Positions 41,641 through 50,684 of a DNA stretch of 64,000 bases are shown here, in pieces. Under the pieces are notes generated by a model. The model saw only the letters and a program-made list of their open reading frames with translations, made no database searches and was not told the DNA's origin. The position numbers and the translations under genes are program-made. Origin of the DNA: Mycolicibacterium tusciae JS617 (GTDB taxonomy: Bacteria; Actinomycetota; Actinomycetes; Mycobacteriales; Mycobacteriaceae); NCBI RefSeq assembly GCF_000243415.2, contig NZ_KI912270.1, forward strand, positions 5,103,837 to 5,167,836, written 5' to 3'. The first letter of the stretch is position 1, and the number at the start of each line of letters is the position of its first letter.

Positions 41641-42652
41641 AGAAGTTCGACCGCGGGGGCGGGCAGATCCGATCGAGCTCCGCGGCCGACGCCGGTGGTC
41701 GCCGGCGCGTCGACGCCGACGCGAGAACTCTGCTGACGTCCAATGCCGTCAATTGAGGTCCGTACTCAGGTGGGGGGAAGTCCTTAAATCCTGTTGCCCC
41801 GGAAGGCTCCCCGGTGGCGTTCCCCTGGTACACGCGGATCGCTCCGTCCCCGAGGCGACTCCCGATCCGGAGTGCACCCTCTATCGCGCGAGCGCCTGCA
41901 GAGTCGATCGCGAAGACCGCGGCAATGCCCGCTGTCCTGTCCGCTAGGACACGCGCGCAGTTCAGTTCGGCAGGATCCGGTTCGACATCGCTCGTCTGCG
42001 CATCCGCACCTTGGTGCACCACGACCACCGGGAGCGTGCGGCCGCCACGGTTGATCAGCTCGGCGACCACGAGTCCGCCCTCCGCACCTGGGTAGCGTCG
42101 CGGTCCCGGTGACAGGGTGTGACCATCGACGGCCGGCGACTCGGCGTTCTTCAGCAGCTCGGTCACCAGAGACGGGGCCTCCCAGGTAGCCCATCCGAGG
42201 TGCCCGGCGCCGTCCGCGTGGGTGTCGACCCACGTCCACCGGCGAGTGCCGGCGGGCCCGTCCTCGTTCCAGCTGCGCAGCGTCGTGTTCCGATGTGCCA
42301 CACCGTGCCCGCCGGCGAACCGTTCGCGGAAATCGCCACGGTAGGCCTCGCGGATGCCGGCGTCGCGGTCACGGCCCGCCGTCGCACTCATTTCGATCTC
42401 GAACTCGGTCCAGGCAGCACGCCCGCACGACCTCGTGGTCGTACCGTCCTCGGGCACGGCCAGTGTCTTGAGCTGAAACCCGTTCAACCACGTGGCGTAC
42501 GCGGCCCGAGAGGCGTCGCAGGACCGGCCGAGGCCGTCATCGCTCCAGATCGCGCGGAACATCAGATTCAACAACTCGACTCCCCCTGCTCTGCAGACGT
42601 CCCGAACCGAGATCCCCCGGATCGCCTTGCCCCGACGGCGATTACCGGTCAA
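41639..42652 (-). CDS. Hypothetical accessory protein, 337 aa
   Basis: This is a soluble protein without signal peptide. A segment near 205-280 reads GRTLPVVVVHQGAD, later ADRTAGIAAVFAIDSAGARA, then GDGAIRVYQGN. That sequence of strand, gap, strand and G-x-x-R-x-Y resembles a domain I associate with actinobacterial accessory proteins, but I cannot name it. The ATG overlaps the stop of the upstream gene by 4 bp, so the two are cotranslated and may form a complex. The flanking insertion-sequence debris suggests acquisition by transfer. Confidence 0.55.
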   Translation of the reverse strand: MTGNRRRGKAIRGISVRDVCRAGGVELLNLMFRAIWSDDGLGRSCDASRAAYATWLNGFQLKTLAVPEDGTTTRSCGRAAWTEFEIEMSATAGRDRDAGIREAYRGDFRERFAGGHGVAHRNTTLRSWNEDGPAGTRRWTWVDTHADGAGHLGWATWEAPSLVTELLKNAESPAVDGHTLSPGPRRYPGAEGGLVVAELINRGGRTLPVVVVHQGADAQTSDVEPDPAELNCARVLADRTAGIAAVFAIDSAGARAIEGALRIGSRLGDGAIRVYQGNATGEPSGATGFKDFPPPEYGPQLTALDVSRVLASASTRRRPPASAAELDRICPPPRSNF

Positions 42653-43239
42653 CGCAGGTAGTGCTGCATCGCCTCGGCGAGGAGCCTCGCGCTAACAGCG
42701 AACTGCGGCGCGCGGTGTGCTTGAAGCTCGTCTTCGGTGTTCACGTAGAGGTAGGCGAGGCGACCGTCACCGTGGCCCATCGGCAGCATTCGCGAATCCG
42801 GCTGAGTCGTATGAAGCGCGGGCACCCCGTAGTCGGGACCCTTGTTGTAATTCGTTCCGCGGCTCGGCTCGGGGAAACATACGCCCCAGGTAGCAGAGAC
42901 CAGGCGTCCGTGGGTCGTAACGACGGGCGTGTTGAGGTAGCCGCGCGGTGCACTGCTGTCGCTGTCGTAACGACCGACCGGCCACCCCTCGGCTACCGTC
43001 CGGTAGGTGGTGTGCCACACCCGCGGTCGCTCCTTCTGCAGTAAGGCCTTCTTCTGGCCTGGGGTCACCGCTACGTCGACCATGTAGACCGGCAGCGTCG
43101 GTATGCGCCGGTCGCTCATCGAGCGGCTGAACTCCGTGACGAGTGCCAACGCGTCGGCGACGGCCTTGTTCTGATCAGCCTGGGCCTGCGCCTGCTCGTT
43201 CCTCAGCGCGGCCAACTCTCTGTCGAGCTCGGATGCCAT
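42649..43239 (-). CDS. Hypothetical protein coupled to the 42652 gene
   Basis: The 196-residue protein starts at ATG 43239 with a helical coiled-coil-like front (MASELDRELAALRNEQAQAQ, about 1-45). A mixed domain follows with RVWHTTYRTVAEGWPVGRYD and a tail ending AEAMQHYLR. No membrane segment is present. Tight coupling with the downstream gene suggests a two-gene unit, possibly a partner pair such as sensor and effector. I recognise no family. Confidence 0.5.
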   Translation of the reverse strand: MASELDRELAALRNEQAQAQADQNKAVADALALVTEFSRSMSDRRIPTLPVYMVDVAVTPGQKKALLQKERPRVWHTTYRTVAEGWPVGRYDSDSSAPRGYLNTPVVTTHGRLVSATWGVCFPEPSRGTNYNKGPDYGVPALHTTQPDSRMLPMGHGDGRLAYLYVNTEDELQAHRAPQFAVSARLLAEAMQHYLR

Positions 43240-43367
43240 GGCGGCATTATGGCACGTTCGACACGACTCGACGGCGATCCTCGAACACCGCGGCGGACCG
43301 GCCGAGAGCACATGTCCGGCCATCGCTCCCGTGACGGTGTTACCCGCGGCTCCGGGTCCTCCATCGG

Positions 43368-43586
43368 CTATCGACAACCGCGCCGAATACGTCCCGAACG
43401 CCGCTGCCGAAGAACCGTTGGCGCAATTCGGGGACGACGGTCACTGCCGTCGACGAACGCCTGCCCACGTGATGTCATGTAGTTCGTCGCGAGGATGACC
43501 GAGGCAATGAACACCCACGCCTTAGCGGCCAGTTGCAAGCGCTCGTTGGCGGTGTCGAGAAGCTCCTTGCGGGCACGTGTAGTCAT
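43368..43586 (-). CDS. Possible small membrane-associated protein
   Basis: The 72-residue frame from ATG 43586 has an amphipathic start (TTRARKELLDTANERLQLAA), a short hydrophobic stretch (KAWVFIASVILATNYM) and an Arg-rich tail. The ribosome-binding site is weak and the tail is not convincing, so this may be a truncated gene. Confidence 0.3.
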   Translation of the reverse strand: MTTRARKELLDTANERLQLAAKAWVFIASVILATNYMTSRGQAFVDGSDRRPRIAPTVLRQRRSGRIRRGCR

Positions 43587-43918
43587 TGTTTTCGCTACCG
43601 CAGCCTCGTCGGCGTGCTGACGAGCCTCGAGGCCGGATCCTGACGCCCGCCAACTTGATTCGGCAACTCGCTCGTCCGGCCCCGGAGCAGATACCCTAGT
43701 AATAGGTGACGCTCCCCACGAGAATCTGAGTAGCGGCACATTTGTTCGATCTTCGCGGCAAGGGGTAGCAGTGGCGAATTGTCGTACCTCCCTCCCCGGT
43801 GTTGCTCGGTTCCTGCCGGGACGGTGTGCGGTAGCGACGGAAGCGGTCGGGCGCGGCATTACAGCCGCAGCCCGACCGCGACCCCCCGGGTGGTGAACCT
43901 GTTCGGAGTGTTGGCAGC

Positions 43919-44071
43919 GTGCGTAGTTCACCGTGCCAGGCGATTCGCGCCAACACCATCGGCCGTTTGACCGAACTTGACTCCTACGCTTTCCTCGCCT
44001 TCGAGGACTTCGTCGCACTCAACGATCGTCACTCCGCCGAGGTTTCCCGCAAGGTCAAGGATTTCTGCTGA
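43919..44071 (+). pseudogene. Possible gene fragment, unknown protein
   Basis: A 50-codon frame ends LTELDSYAFLAFEDFVALND and then RHSAEVSRKVKDFC before TGA. It reads like the C-terminal helix of a soluble protein whose front half is missing. Confidence 0.25.
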
Positions 44072-44168
44072 CCTCGGGCCGACTCTTGAGTGACGGCGAC
44101 GTCGGGGCCATCATCTGGCACCGTCAACACAATCCGTTGCGGCACAGGGATCTAAGTCCTGTCGCGAC

Positions 44169-44483
44169 TTAGCCATCGCGCCACTTGCTCTTCTCCGCGG
44201 GTGTCAACGGCCATAGATGTTCGCTGTTCAAAGCGCCAGTATGATCAGCAGCGACTTGTCGCGCCGAAACCGCCACCTGTGTCGCTTCCTCACGTGTGTA
44301 GAAGGTTCCGCTCCTGCCAACGAATCCCTCTTCACAGCCGTCGCGACTGGTAATTCCTTTCAGCGCCATGGCCTCGTAGACGTTGCGGTGGCGGCGTCCG
44401 GTCACGATCTCACCCCATGGGTACCGTACTGCTGCAACCAGGATCACGTCCGAGCACTCCACAGCTGAATCTCTCCGCTCCAT
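44169..44483 (-). CDS. Phage/accessory-type small protein
   Basis: The 104-residue protein has the pattern AAVRYPWGEIVTGRRHRNVY, then EEGFVGRSGTFYTREEATQV, then LNSEHLWP. I know this arrangement (G-F-x-x-x-x-G-x-F-x-x-R-x-x-A ... L-x-S-E-x-L-W) from small proteins scattered over phages and mobile islands. No function is established that I know of. I chose ATG 44483 over a TTG 14 codons upstream. Confidence 0.5.
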   Translation of the reverse strand: MERRDSAVECSDVILVAAVRYPWGEIVTGRRHRNVYEAMALKGITSRDGCEEGFVGRSGTFYTREEATQVAVSARQVAADHTGALNSEHLWPLTPAEKSKWRDG

Positions 44484-44534
44484 CGTGTCCGCCAAGGACG
44501 CCGCTGACTGTTCCGGCCGAGCCAAATTAGCACT

Positions 44535-44963
44535 TCACATTCGCGGCACGCGACGACGAGGCCGTCGGCGGGGTCCGAGCACTATCCTCCTGCGAGACAG
44601 ACAGCCCCACTGGTCGAATGTGACTCCGAACGCGTGCGCCTGGCATGATTCAGCATCGCCCGGGACGCGGATAACTTGGCCTTGGTCTGGGCCACCCTGT
44701 TTGTTGATCAGCGATCTGGTCACACCGCTGTCCCTGAATGCGTTGTCGGTCAACGCGCCGCGTCCCCGTCGGACTCGGCAGCCGAGCGATACCTTTTGGT
44801 GCCGTGGGCTGAATCTCGGCACACGCGTCGCGCGCACGCCGCCCGGGTGGCTGAAACCCGTGTGGAGATCTGCGCGCGGGGCGGTTTCGAAGATCGGCTC
44901 AAGGACCATGTTGAGTGCCATTCTGAACGGCCCTGTCGGCAGGGTTCGAGGCAACTTGCCCAT
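44535..44963 (-). pseudogene. Possible reverse-transcriptase (group II intron) remnant
   Basis: A minus-strand frame contains MALNMVLEPIFE, close to the well-conserved ALKMVLEPIFEADF of group II intron reverse transcriptases. Nothing else in the frame fits, so at most a small decayed piece is present. The call is weak. Confidence 0.25.
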
Positions 44964-44969
44964 CCGCTC

Positions 44970-45017
44970 CCACAGTACTCACACGGCATGAACATCCATG
45001 CCGTGTGAGTACTGTGG
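44970..45017 (-). terminator. Perfect 21-bp stem behind the 45341 gene
   Basis: Arms 44970-44990 and 44997-45017 are exact complements with a 6-nt loop (AACATC). The hairpin begins 3 bp after the stop of the secreted-protein gene on the minus strand. There is no clear T tract, so termination or mRNA protection are both possible. Confidence 0.7.
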
Positions 45018-45020
45018 ATC

Positions 45021-45341
45021 TCAGTTCCTGAGGCCGACACCACGATTCGAGACTACAAATAGAAACGGGCAGATGACCGTCGAAGTCTCGCGGCTGCCGG
45101 CCCGCTTCCACGGACCTTCCACGAACTTGTAGAAAGTCGCACCCGGAATCGTCGGGTTCATGCACGTGGCGTATGCCTGGTAGGAGCCATTTCCTCCCGA
45201 ACATACGGCCGTAGCGTAGACGCCCCCGCCTCCCTTGCTGCAGCCTGTCGGTGCAGCAAGCGCCACACCGGTTCCTCCCGACCACAATGCGGTGCACACA
45301 ACAGCACAAGCCACCGCAGCGCTTGCAAATCGCGTTCTCAT
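45021..45341 (-). CDS. Small secreted protein
   Basis: The 106-residue protein has a Sec signal peptide (MRTRFASAAVACAVVCTALW and on, cleavage near ALAAP). The mature part has four Cys residues, which could form two disulfides, and a repeated GGxGxYxAxAxC pattern. GGGGAG precedes ATG 45341. It carries the module's GGGGGATCGGT element about 80 nt upstream. Short secreted Cys proteins of this type are frequent in mycobacteria and their role is unknown. Confidence 0.65.
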   Translation of the reverse strand: MRTRFASAAVACAVVCTALWSGGTGVALAAPTGCSKGGGGVYATAVCSGGNGSYQAYATCMNPTIPGATFYKFVEGPWKRAGSRETSTVICPFLFVVSNRGVGLRN

Positions 45342-45411
45342 TTCACTCCCCTCGAAAAGGTCCACCCAGCGTTCTCATCGGAAGTGCCCAGTCGAGCAAT
45401 CGGTTTGGTGT

Positions 45412-46278
45412 TCATGTCCGTATAACCGATCCCCCGGCGTCGGCATCGATCGGAGTCATTTGGCCATCCGATTTCGGAACGCTCAGTGACTGGCGCGCTT
45501 CGGCCAACAGCGCGAGTATCGATCCGAATCCGCGGCCGAACATCACGTCCACCTGTGCTCTCGTGATCCGGGGACCGGTGGATGCCGCCACTTCACCCAT
45601 GACCTTGCACCGTCCGGTGTCTTCGTCGGTGATTACGACGGCCTTCGGATTCCAGGTCCGGCGGTTCCAGTCCGCGGCGAACGCGCACAGCCGTTCGTGC
45701 TCTTCCGGCGCGAAGTCGATACCGGCTGCGGAGCCGGTGAGGGTGAAGGTGTCCGCGTGACGGCCGGCCATGGCGACCCACACGAGGGTCTCGGGCCCAT
45801 CGTCTTCGCCCTCGAGGACAGCCAGCAGCCCGTTTTCGTTGCGTGTGTATTGGATTCCCTGCGAGTCGAAGTGGGTTTCGGCGAGGTTTATGGAGGCGCG
45901 CAGCAGCTGTGCAATCACGCGATTGCCCTGTGCTGCTGCGGGATTGGCCTCTGTGACTTTGCGCACGACTTCGGCCACCAAGTCCGCCAGTACGGTCGCG
46001 ACCGTCGCCCGGAAATTGGGTCGGTGGGATTCCAGCCACTTATCGCACAGTCGTTCGTCTCCACCGTCGAGCAACTGCTCGAACTCTTTGAGCTCCTTAT
46101 CCGTCAGTCCTGCGCCTAAGGCTCTGCCGACACGGAGGTGTAGCTCCTCACCGACGCGCACGCCGAGGTCGGAGAGGTCCTTGTCGGAAAGCCCGGGCAG
46201 GCCGACGGCAAGTTGCGTTTCCATATCCCAACGGATTCCGCGGTCCACGTTATCCGTGGTGGTGTCGTTGTCAGGCAT
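45412..46278 (-). CDS. DUF5663 / YbjN-like two-domain protein
   Basis: The 288-residue soluble protein has an N-terminal helical domain (about 25-100, GLSDKDLSDLGVRVGEELHL and on to WLESHRPNF) that matches the DUF5663 type. Its C-terminal part (about 130-270) looks like the YbjN/secretion-chaperone fold (YTRNENGLLAVLEGEDD, LCAFAADWNRRTWNPKAVV). The ATG overlaps the ATPase stop by 8 bp. A chaperone-like partner for the ATPase or its cargo is a reasonable guess. A second DUF5663-like protein lies at 50685-51110. Confidence 0.6.
   Translation of the reverse strand: MPDNDTTTDNVDRGIRWDMETQLAVGLPGLSDKDLSDLGVRVGEELHLRVGRALGAGLTDKELKEFEQLLDGGDERLCDKWLESHRPNFRATVATVLADLVAEVVRKVTEANPAAAQGNRVIAQLLRASINLAETHFDSQGIQYTRNENGLLAVLEGEDDGPETLVWVAMAGRHADTFTLTGSAAGIDFAPEEHERLCAFAADWNRRTWNPKAVVITDEDTGRCKVMGEVAASTGPRITRAQVDVMFGRGFGSILALLAEARQSLSVPKSDGQMTPIDADAGGSVIRT
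45421..45436 (-). promoter_or_regulatory. GGGGGATCGGT element ahead of the secreted-protein gene
   Basis: On the minus strand it reads GGGGGATCGGTTATA, about 80 nt before ATG 45341 and inside the last codons of the YbjN-like gene. Confidence 0.5.
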
Positions 46279-48526
46279 TTTGTTGGCTCTCCTTACGGGT
46301 ATTCTGGTCAGTTGGCCTATCCCCCGGTCGATCGTTTGCATCGGCACATGCGCGAATCCACTCGTCGAGGAAGCTCGGAGTCTTCGGCCGACCCGGTGCC
46401 GGTGGCCGTGTCGCGGGGACTCTGGGGCGGGGTGGCTGCGGATCACTGGACGCGGCCGGGGTCGTGATGTTGGAGGCGCCACCCACGGCGCTGGCCGTGA
46501 GGTCACGGTACGGGTCGACCAGGTCGGCCCATGTGGACCGAAGTAGATCGGCCACATGTGTATCCAAGTCCTCGCCGGACCGCGGCGCGACGCAGCGGTT
46601 ATGGTCGATCACCATCGTGTGCGGTTGGCTCGGCTCCTTCTGAGCAGTGCGCAGGCTGACCGCCGTCAATTCCGGCAACGTGACCAGGACCGATGGATTG
46701 ACCTGTCCGCCGAACCGCTTGTAGATCTCTCCTGCATCACCTACGGCACAGCGAAATGCAATGGTGGTAGCCACATTTCCATCGACCGCGGGCCGAAGGT
46801 CGGGGTTAAGTTGTTCCAGATATTGATGAGCCAGCACAACCGACAGGCCGAACTTGCGGCCCTCAGCGAGCATGTTGGTTAACGCACCCGCGATAAGGGT
46901 GTGCGCCTCATCGATCACGACGGTGAACGGTCGTTCGGTGCTCGTGCGTCGTAACGCGGCGTTCCATACTCGGCTCAGATACAGGAAGCCCAGAAGCCGA
47001 CTCGCCGATTCGCCGAGTTCGGCCTTTGACAAGTCGAGCAAGATGATGCGGCCACTGTCCATGGCGTCGGCGAAGTCGATAGCATCGGCACCTGAGCCGA
47101 GGATTCCGCGCATCGCCACGGTACTCGAGAACGCTTCGAACTTGCTGTTGACCCATGCCACGACCTGACCGTGATCGTTAGATTTCCGCTCCATCTTGTC
47201 TATGTGCCACCAGGTTTGGAGGCGTTGATCACCGGACTTCTTCACCGCGGCATCCATGAATGCGTCATTGGTGGCGGCGATCGGTACGTCCAGTAGTGAT
47301 GCCCGCGGACCGTGTTCGGCGGCCAACGCCCGCAGCGTCATCGCCACTCGTTCCTGAAACCGCGGTCCGACGATTCCGGTGCCGTTCTTGTCGAACAAGT
47401 ACTGGAACGTGGCACCGATGTCGGCGATCGCGATGTCGCGCCGCACTGGATCGGTTTCGGCAAGCGGGTTCATTGGCACCGGATTATTCACATCGCCGCA
47501 GCGGATCACCCAGGTCCGGTCGCGTGCCTCGGCGGGTAGCTCGGCAAGGATGCGTTCGCACAGCTGGCCGTGCGGGTCGGCGACCAGGGCGCCGTCAGAT
47601 CCGGCTGCCAGTTCTCTGACCATCCCGGCGAGTGCTGTCGACTTGCCCGTACCTGTCCGACCGAGCACATGGATGTGCCGGAGCCGTTCTTGGACGCTAA
47701 GCCGCACGGGGATCCGCCGGCCGCTGTTGGTTATCGCTTGACCGATGCGCAACCCTGTTTCCACGTCACCGGCACGAGTGGGGGTGACGACAATCGGCGC
47801 CGGCGGCGCTGTGTAGGCACCACGCAGCGGCTCGGACCCTGCCACCGGGATCGCAAGCAGCTCGGACAGATCCGCGCTGCCCAGTTCGAGCCACGCTCCG
47901 GGGTCAGACGCAGAGTCGGCCACTTGCAGGCCACGGTACCGTCGGCGCAGCGCGGCTCGGAGGCGCAATGACGGCCCGTCTCCGGCGCCGATGACGTACA
48001 TCTGGACCTGCCACCGGGGCTCCGGAGCATGTGGGATTGCACGAAGTACCACTTCGATTCCCTGACCCGGAAATGTGGCCAGTTCATCGATCAATTGGGT
48101 GCCCATCACCTCGCCGCTATACCACCGCGTGGTTGTCGGTCGCGGAGACTCCCGGTCAGTGAATCCAAGCGAGCCTCGGCGTGTGTCGGGAACGACAGGC
48201 CACCGATTAAGGCTGTGTGGTATCTCCGCGCCGCATACTGCTATTTCGGCGATCGGATCCAACGCTGCTGCGACTTCCGCGATTACCACGGCTGCTTCCT
48301 CGCCCGCCGATGCCGCGAGCGCCGTCCCCACCATCCCGTCGGCATCAGTCAGCATCGTCAAACCCAGTTCAGCGCCGGGCACCTCGCCGACGATGCCCGC
48401 CAGCACCAAGGGAAGTGTGCGTCGCAGCTCAGCCGCTGCAGTCTCGTCGTGGCGACGCAGTGCAACCAGTTCGACCGACTGTCGGCGCGGCAGCGGGTCG
48501 TACTCGTGCGCTTCGAACTCTTTCAT
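46271..48526 (-). CDS. VirD4/HerA-like P-loop ATPase
   Basis: The 751-residue protein has an unfamiliar N-terminal region of about 280 residues followed by an ATPase of the conjugative coupling/HerA class. Walker A is GRTGTGKST at 289-297, then a DPHGQLCERIL strand-turn. Walker B (FTVVIDEAHTL) lies near 545, followed by AEGRKFGLSVVLAHQYLEQL, the typical sensor region of TraG-like enzymes. AAGGAGG lies just before ATG 48526. No membrane helices are visible. It could move DNA or protein through an envelope complex, or act as a defence-type translocase. It differs clearly from the coupling ATPase at 2370-3785. Confidence 0.75.
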   Translation of the reverse strand: MKEFEAHEYDPLPRRQSVELVALRRHDETAAAELRRTLPLVLAGIVGEVPGAELGLTMLTDADGMVGTALAASAGEEAAVVIAEVAAALDPIAEIAVCGAEIPHSLNRWPVVPDTRRGSLGFTDRESPRPTTTRWYSGEVMGTQLIDELATFPGQGIEVVLRAIPHAPEPRWQVQMYVIGAGDGPSLRLRAALRRRYRGLQVADSASDPGAWLELGSADLSELLAIPVAGSEPLRGAYTAPPAPIVVTPTRAGDVETGLRIGQAITNSGRRIPVRLSVQERLRHIHVLGRTGTGKSTALAGMVRELAAGSDGALVADPHGQLCERILAELPAEARDRTWVIRCGDVNNPVPMNPLAETDPVRRDIAIADIGATFQYLFDKNGTGIVGPRFQERVAMTLRALAAEHGPRASLLDVPIAATNDAFMDAAVKKSGDQRLQTWWHIDKMERKSNDHGQVVAWVNSKFEAFSSTVAMRGILGSGADAIDFADAMDSGRIILLDLSKAELGESASRLLGFLYLSRVWNAALRRTSTERPFTVVIDEAHTLIAGALTNMLAEGRKFGLSVVLAHQYLEQLNPDLRPAVDGNVATTIAFRCAVGDAGEIYKRFGGQVNPSVLVTLPELTAVSLRTAQKEPSQPHTMVIDHNRCVAPRSGEDLDTHVADLLRSTWADLVDPYRDLTASAVGGASNITTPAASSDPQPPRPRVPATRPPAPGRPKTPSFLDEWIRACADANDRPGDRPTDQNTRKESQQNA

Positions 48527-48572
48527 GTGCCTCCTTGGACTTTGGCGTGCCGTCGACCGGACCGTCCTTCCA

Positions 48573-48587
48573 ACCGATCCCCCGACG
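48573..48587 (-). promoter_or_regulatory. GGGGGATCGGT element ahead of the ATPase operon
   Basis: The minus strand reads GTCGGGGGATCGGTTGG about 50 nt before the ATPase ATG. Confidence 0.5.
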
Positions 48588-48637
48588 AAACGCAGGCCGC
48601 TCACACCGGCATCCAGCCCCACCCGACGGTGTCTCAG

Positions 48638-48657
48638 TCGATCCCGGGGGATCCGTG
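48638..48657 (+). promoter_or_regulatory. GGGGGATCCGT element ahead of the NYN gene
   Basis: TCGATCCCGGGGGATCCGTG contains the inverted repeat GATCCC..GGGATC and lies about 55 nt before ATG 48712. Confidence 0.5.
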
Positions 48658-48711
48658 TGTTCGTTCAGATCGCGCGATTGCCGCCCGGCCCCGGAAATAG
48701 AAGGAGACGTC

Positions 48712-49266
48712 ATGACCGCCGCCCTCGAATCCACCGACCTCGCCCGCACCGCGGTGGCCGTACCTCGCATGGGTCGCCACCGCAGCTGTCGGCCACGCAC
48801 CTTCAACCTGGTCGACCTGGAGAACCTAGTCGGCGGTCGCGTGGACGCGGCGGCGGTCTGTGACGTCTGGTCGGAGTTCGGCAAGATGATCGACACCCGC
48901 CACACCGACCTGACCACCGTGGCCGTTTCCCGCCGGCACGCCGCGACCGCCTTTCTCGCCCTGCCGGCCAACCTGCATCGAGTCATCGGTGCCAACGTGC
49001 CCGACGGCGCCGACACCGCTCTGATCGACTCGGTCGACGTCGGCTGGATCGCGGCCAACTTCGGGCAGGTGGTGATCGCGTCCGGAGACCACATCTTCGC
49101 CCCGCTGGCACGTCGGCTGCGGAGTAACGGCCTACACGTCGTCCAGGTCATCGGACGCGGCGCCTGTTCGGCAGCGCTCTACCGCGCATGCAACGAACAG
49201 AAATATCTCACCAATAGTCCGGAAACGGGTGTATCAGGCTGCCCCGCAGAGGAATCAGTGGCATAG
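48712..49266 (+). CDS. NYN/PIN-like ribonuclease
   Basis: The 184-residue protein has a NYN-type fold. The first acidic residue is Asp35 in FNLVDLENL, a second set is DGADTALIDSVD (about 98-109), and a third is GDHIFAPLARRLR (about 125-137). These positions match the metal-binding Asp residues of NYN/PIN nucleases, so it probably cuts RNA. GAAGGAG precedes the ATG. It is divergent from the ATPase operon, with which it shares the regulatory gap. Confidence 0.72.
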   Translation: MTAALESTDLARTAVAVPRMGRHRSCRPRTFNLVDLENLVGGRVDAAAVCDVWSEFGKMIDTRHTDLTTVAVSRRHAATAFLALPANLHRVIGANVPDGADTALIDSVDVGWIAANFGQVVIASGDHIFAPLARRLRSNGLHVVQVIGRGACSAALYRACNEQKYLTNSPETGVSGCPAEESVA

Positions 49267-49268
49267 CA

Positions 49269-49466
49269 GTGACGCGAAACGACGTTCGAGTGTGTCGGGT
49301 CTACCAGTCCTGGCCCGATCACAAACGCGCCATATGCGAATGTGGCTGGCAAGGCTCTGCCCACATCATCGTTGGCTTGGCCAAACGCGACGCTCGGCGG
49401 CATTGCGCGCAAACGGGATGCCGAGTCGCCGCCAGGCTCGTCGTGCACCGGAACGTGACAAACTAA
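49269..49466 (+). CDS. Small Cys-rich protein
   Basis: The 65-residue protein starts at a GTG 2 nt after the NYN stop, so it is cotranslated. CECGWQGSAH and HCAQTGC provide four Cys residues that could bind a metal. It may be a small nucleic-acid-binding partner of the nuclease. Confidence 0.5.
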   Translation: MTRNDVRVCRVYQSWPDHKRAICECGWQGSAHIIVGLAKRDARRHCAQTGCRVAARLVVHRNVTN

Positions 49467-49886
49467 GCCGCCTGTTTGGCCCCCTCAGTCGGCGAACGCC
49501 ACGGACCCGCCGGTGAATTCCGTTGCTTGCCTCCCCGACGACTTAACGGCCCCCGGGAATTCGACCGGGCCGCCAACTTGTCTAGCCGTCCCCGTGAACG
49601 TGCTCGTCGCTGCAAGCGACCGAACTGACGCCTGCGATGCCGCGTTGTCGATCGCGGTTGGAGTCCCGGGGTACCGGTCCTGGCGAGGACTGGATACCTG
49701 AAATGCGGTGTGGGCTTGCACGTCCCGGCTGCCGCTACGCTCGGGCGGTTCGGTGTCTACGCGGTGCAGAGCTTTCTGATTCGGCTGCGTACACGGACCA
49801 GCCCTTTCACCCACCCTGGGCGAGCTGATCCGCAGCAGCAGGGACACACATTGCTCGCAGTTTCGGCCTAAATCGACTACTTGAGA
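49467..49886. other. Gap without a convincing gene
   Basis: A minus-strand frame (49485-49847) ends in a protein-like stretch (TFTGTARQVGGPVEFPGAVK) but starts poorly and looks like a leftover. No RNA structure stands out. Confidence 0.4.
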
Positions 49887-49901
49887 GGGGAATCGGTTAC
49901 T
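49887..49901 (+). promoter_or_regulatory. GGGGAATCGGT element ahead of the LuxR-type gene
   Basis: GGGGAATCGGTTAC lies about 70 nt before ATG 49969. It has A in place of the fifth G. Confidence 0.4.
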
Positions 49902-49968
49902 CAGTTAGTCACTCCACCGGGTGGCCGAGCATCGTCTCCACGCTTACGACCGAGAAAGCAGGTCCATC

Positions 49969-50226
49969 ATGGGATGCCCGTGTGTACGTCACGCTGATGT
50001 CATGCCGCTGCTGACCGATCGGGAACGCGAGGTCCTCGTGGAATGGTTGCGCACCGACAGCAAAGGCGAAGCCGGCAAGCGCCTGTTCATCAGCAACGCC
50101 ACCGTCGCGACCCACATCGAGCGGATTCGCCGTAAATACTCCGCCGTAGGTCGCGCAGCACCGACGAAGGCGCTACTGACGATCCGCGCCATTCAGGATG
50201 GCATCCTCGAGATCGACGGTTTGTAG
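49969..50226 (+). CDS. LuxR-type single-domain HTH regulator
   Basis: The 85-residue protein is essentially one LuxR/NarL-type DNA-binding domain: LTDREREVLVEWLRTDSKGE, then LFISNATVATHIERIRRKYS, then TKALLTIRAIQDG. There is no receiver domain in the same chain. A separate receiver-like protein and kinase lie at 58.2-60.7 kb. ATG 49969 has AGG 8 nt upstream, and a later ATG (50002) would remove the short Cys-containing lead. It is the natural candidate to bind the repeated GGGGGATC element. Confidence 0.65.
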   Translation: MGCPCVRHADVMPLLTDREREVLVEWLRTDSKGEAGKRLFISNATVATHIERIRRKYSAVGRAAPTKALLTIRAIQDGILEIDGL

Positions 50227-50684
50227 ACGACGGTCTATCGCGCTGCCCCAGCAGGGTTCACCTGATTCACCGGAATTGCGCGAATGCGCCTTGCTAATCC
50301 GAGCATTTCTTGTGGGAGTGGCGGATTCCCCGCCTCTGCGAGGCGGCGTTCAAAGAAGTTAGATGCACTCGATGGACAGCAGAGACCTGTTCGGCGAGAA
50401 GCGGTTCGGTGACTCCTGGCGGTTCTCATGATGTCGCTCCAGGGACAACCGGAGCACCTGCACCAAACTACGTGGCCCGCAACCGGCCCACGCGGCACCC
50501 TGGTGTGCATAACACTTGGATTGTTCTGCTCGTCAGTCCGCGGCGAAGCTAGCCATCGGTGTCACTTCGACGCTCACCGGATGACAGGACATCACGCGTA
50601 GTGGTGTAGGGAACGGTCATTGATCAGCTCCCAAGCGATTTCGTGCGCATGAGTCCTGCCCAAGCCGCGGATTGCGCGACCACC
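50227..50684. other. Gap without a convincing gene
   Basis: A minus-strand stretch around 50235-50370 reads FFERRLAEAGNPPLPQEMLG and then LARRIRAI, like the end of a lost protein. No start or full frame accompanies it. Confidence 0.35.
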
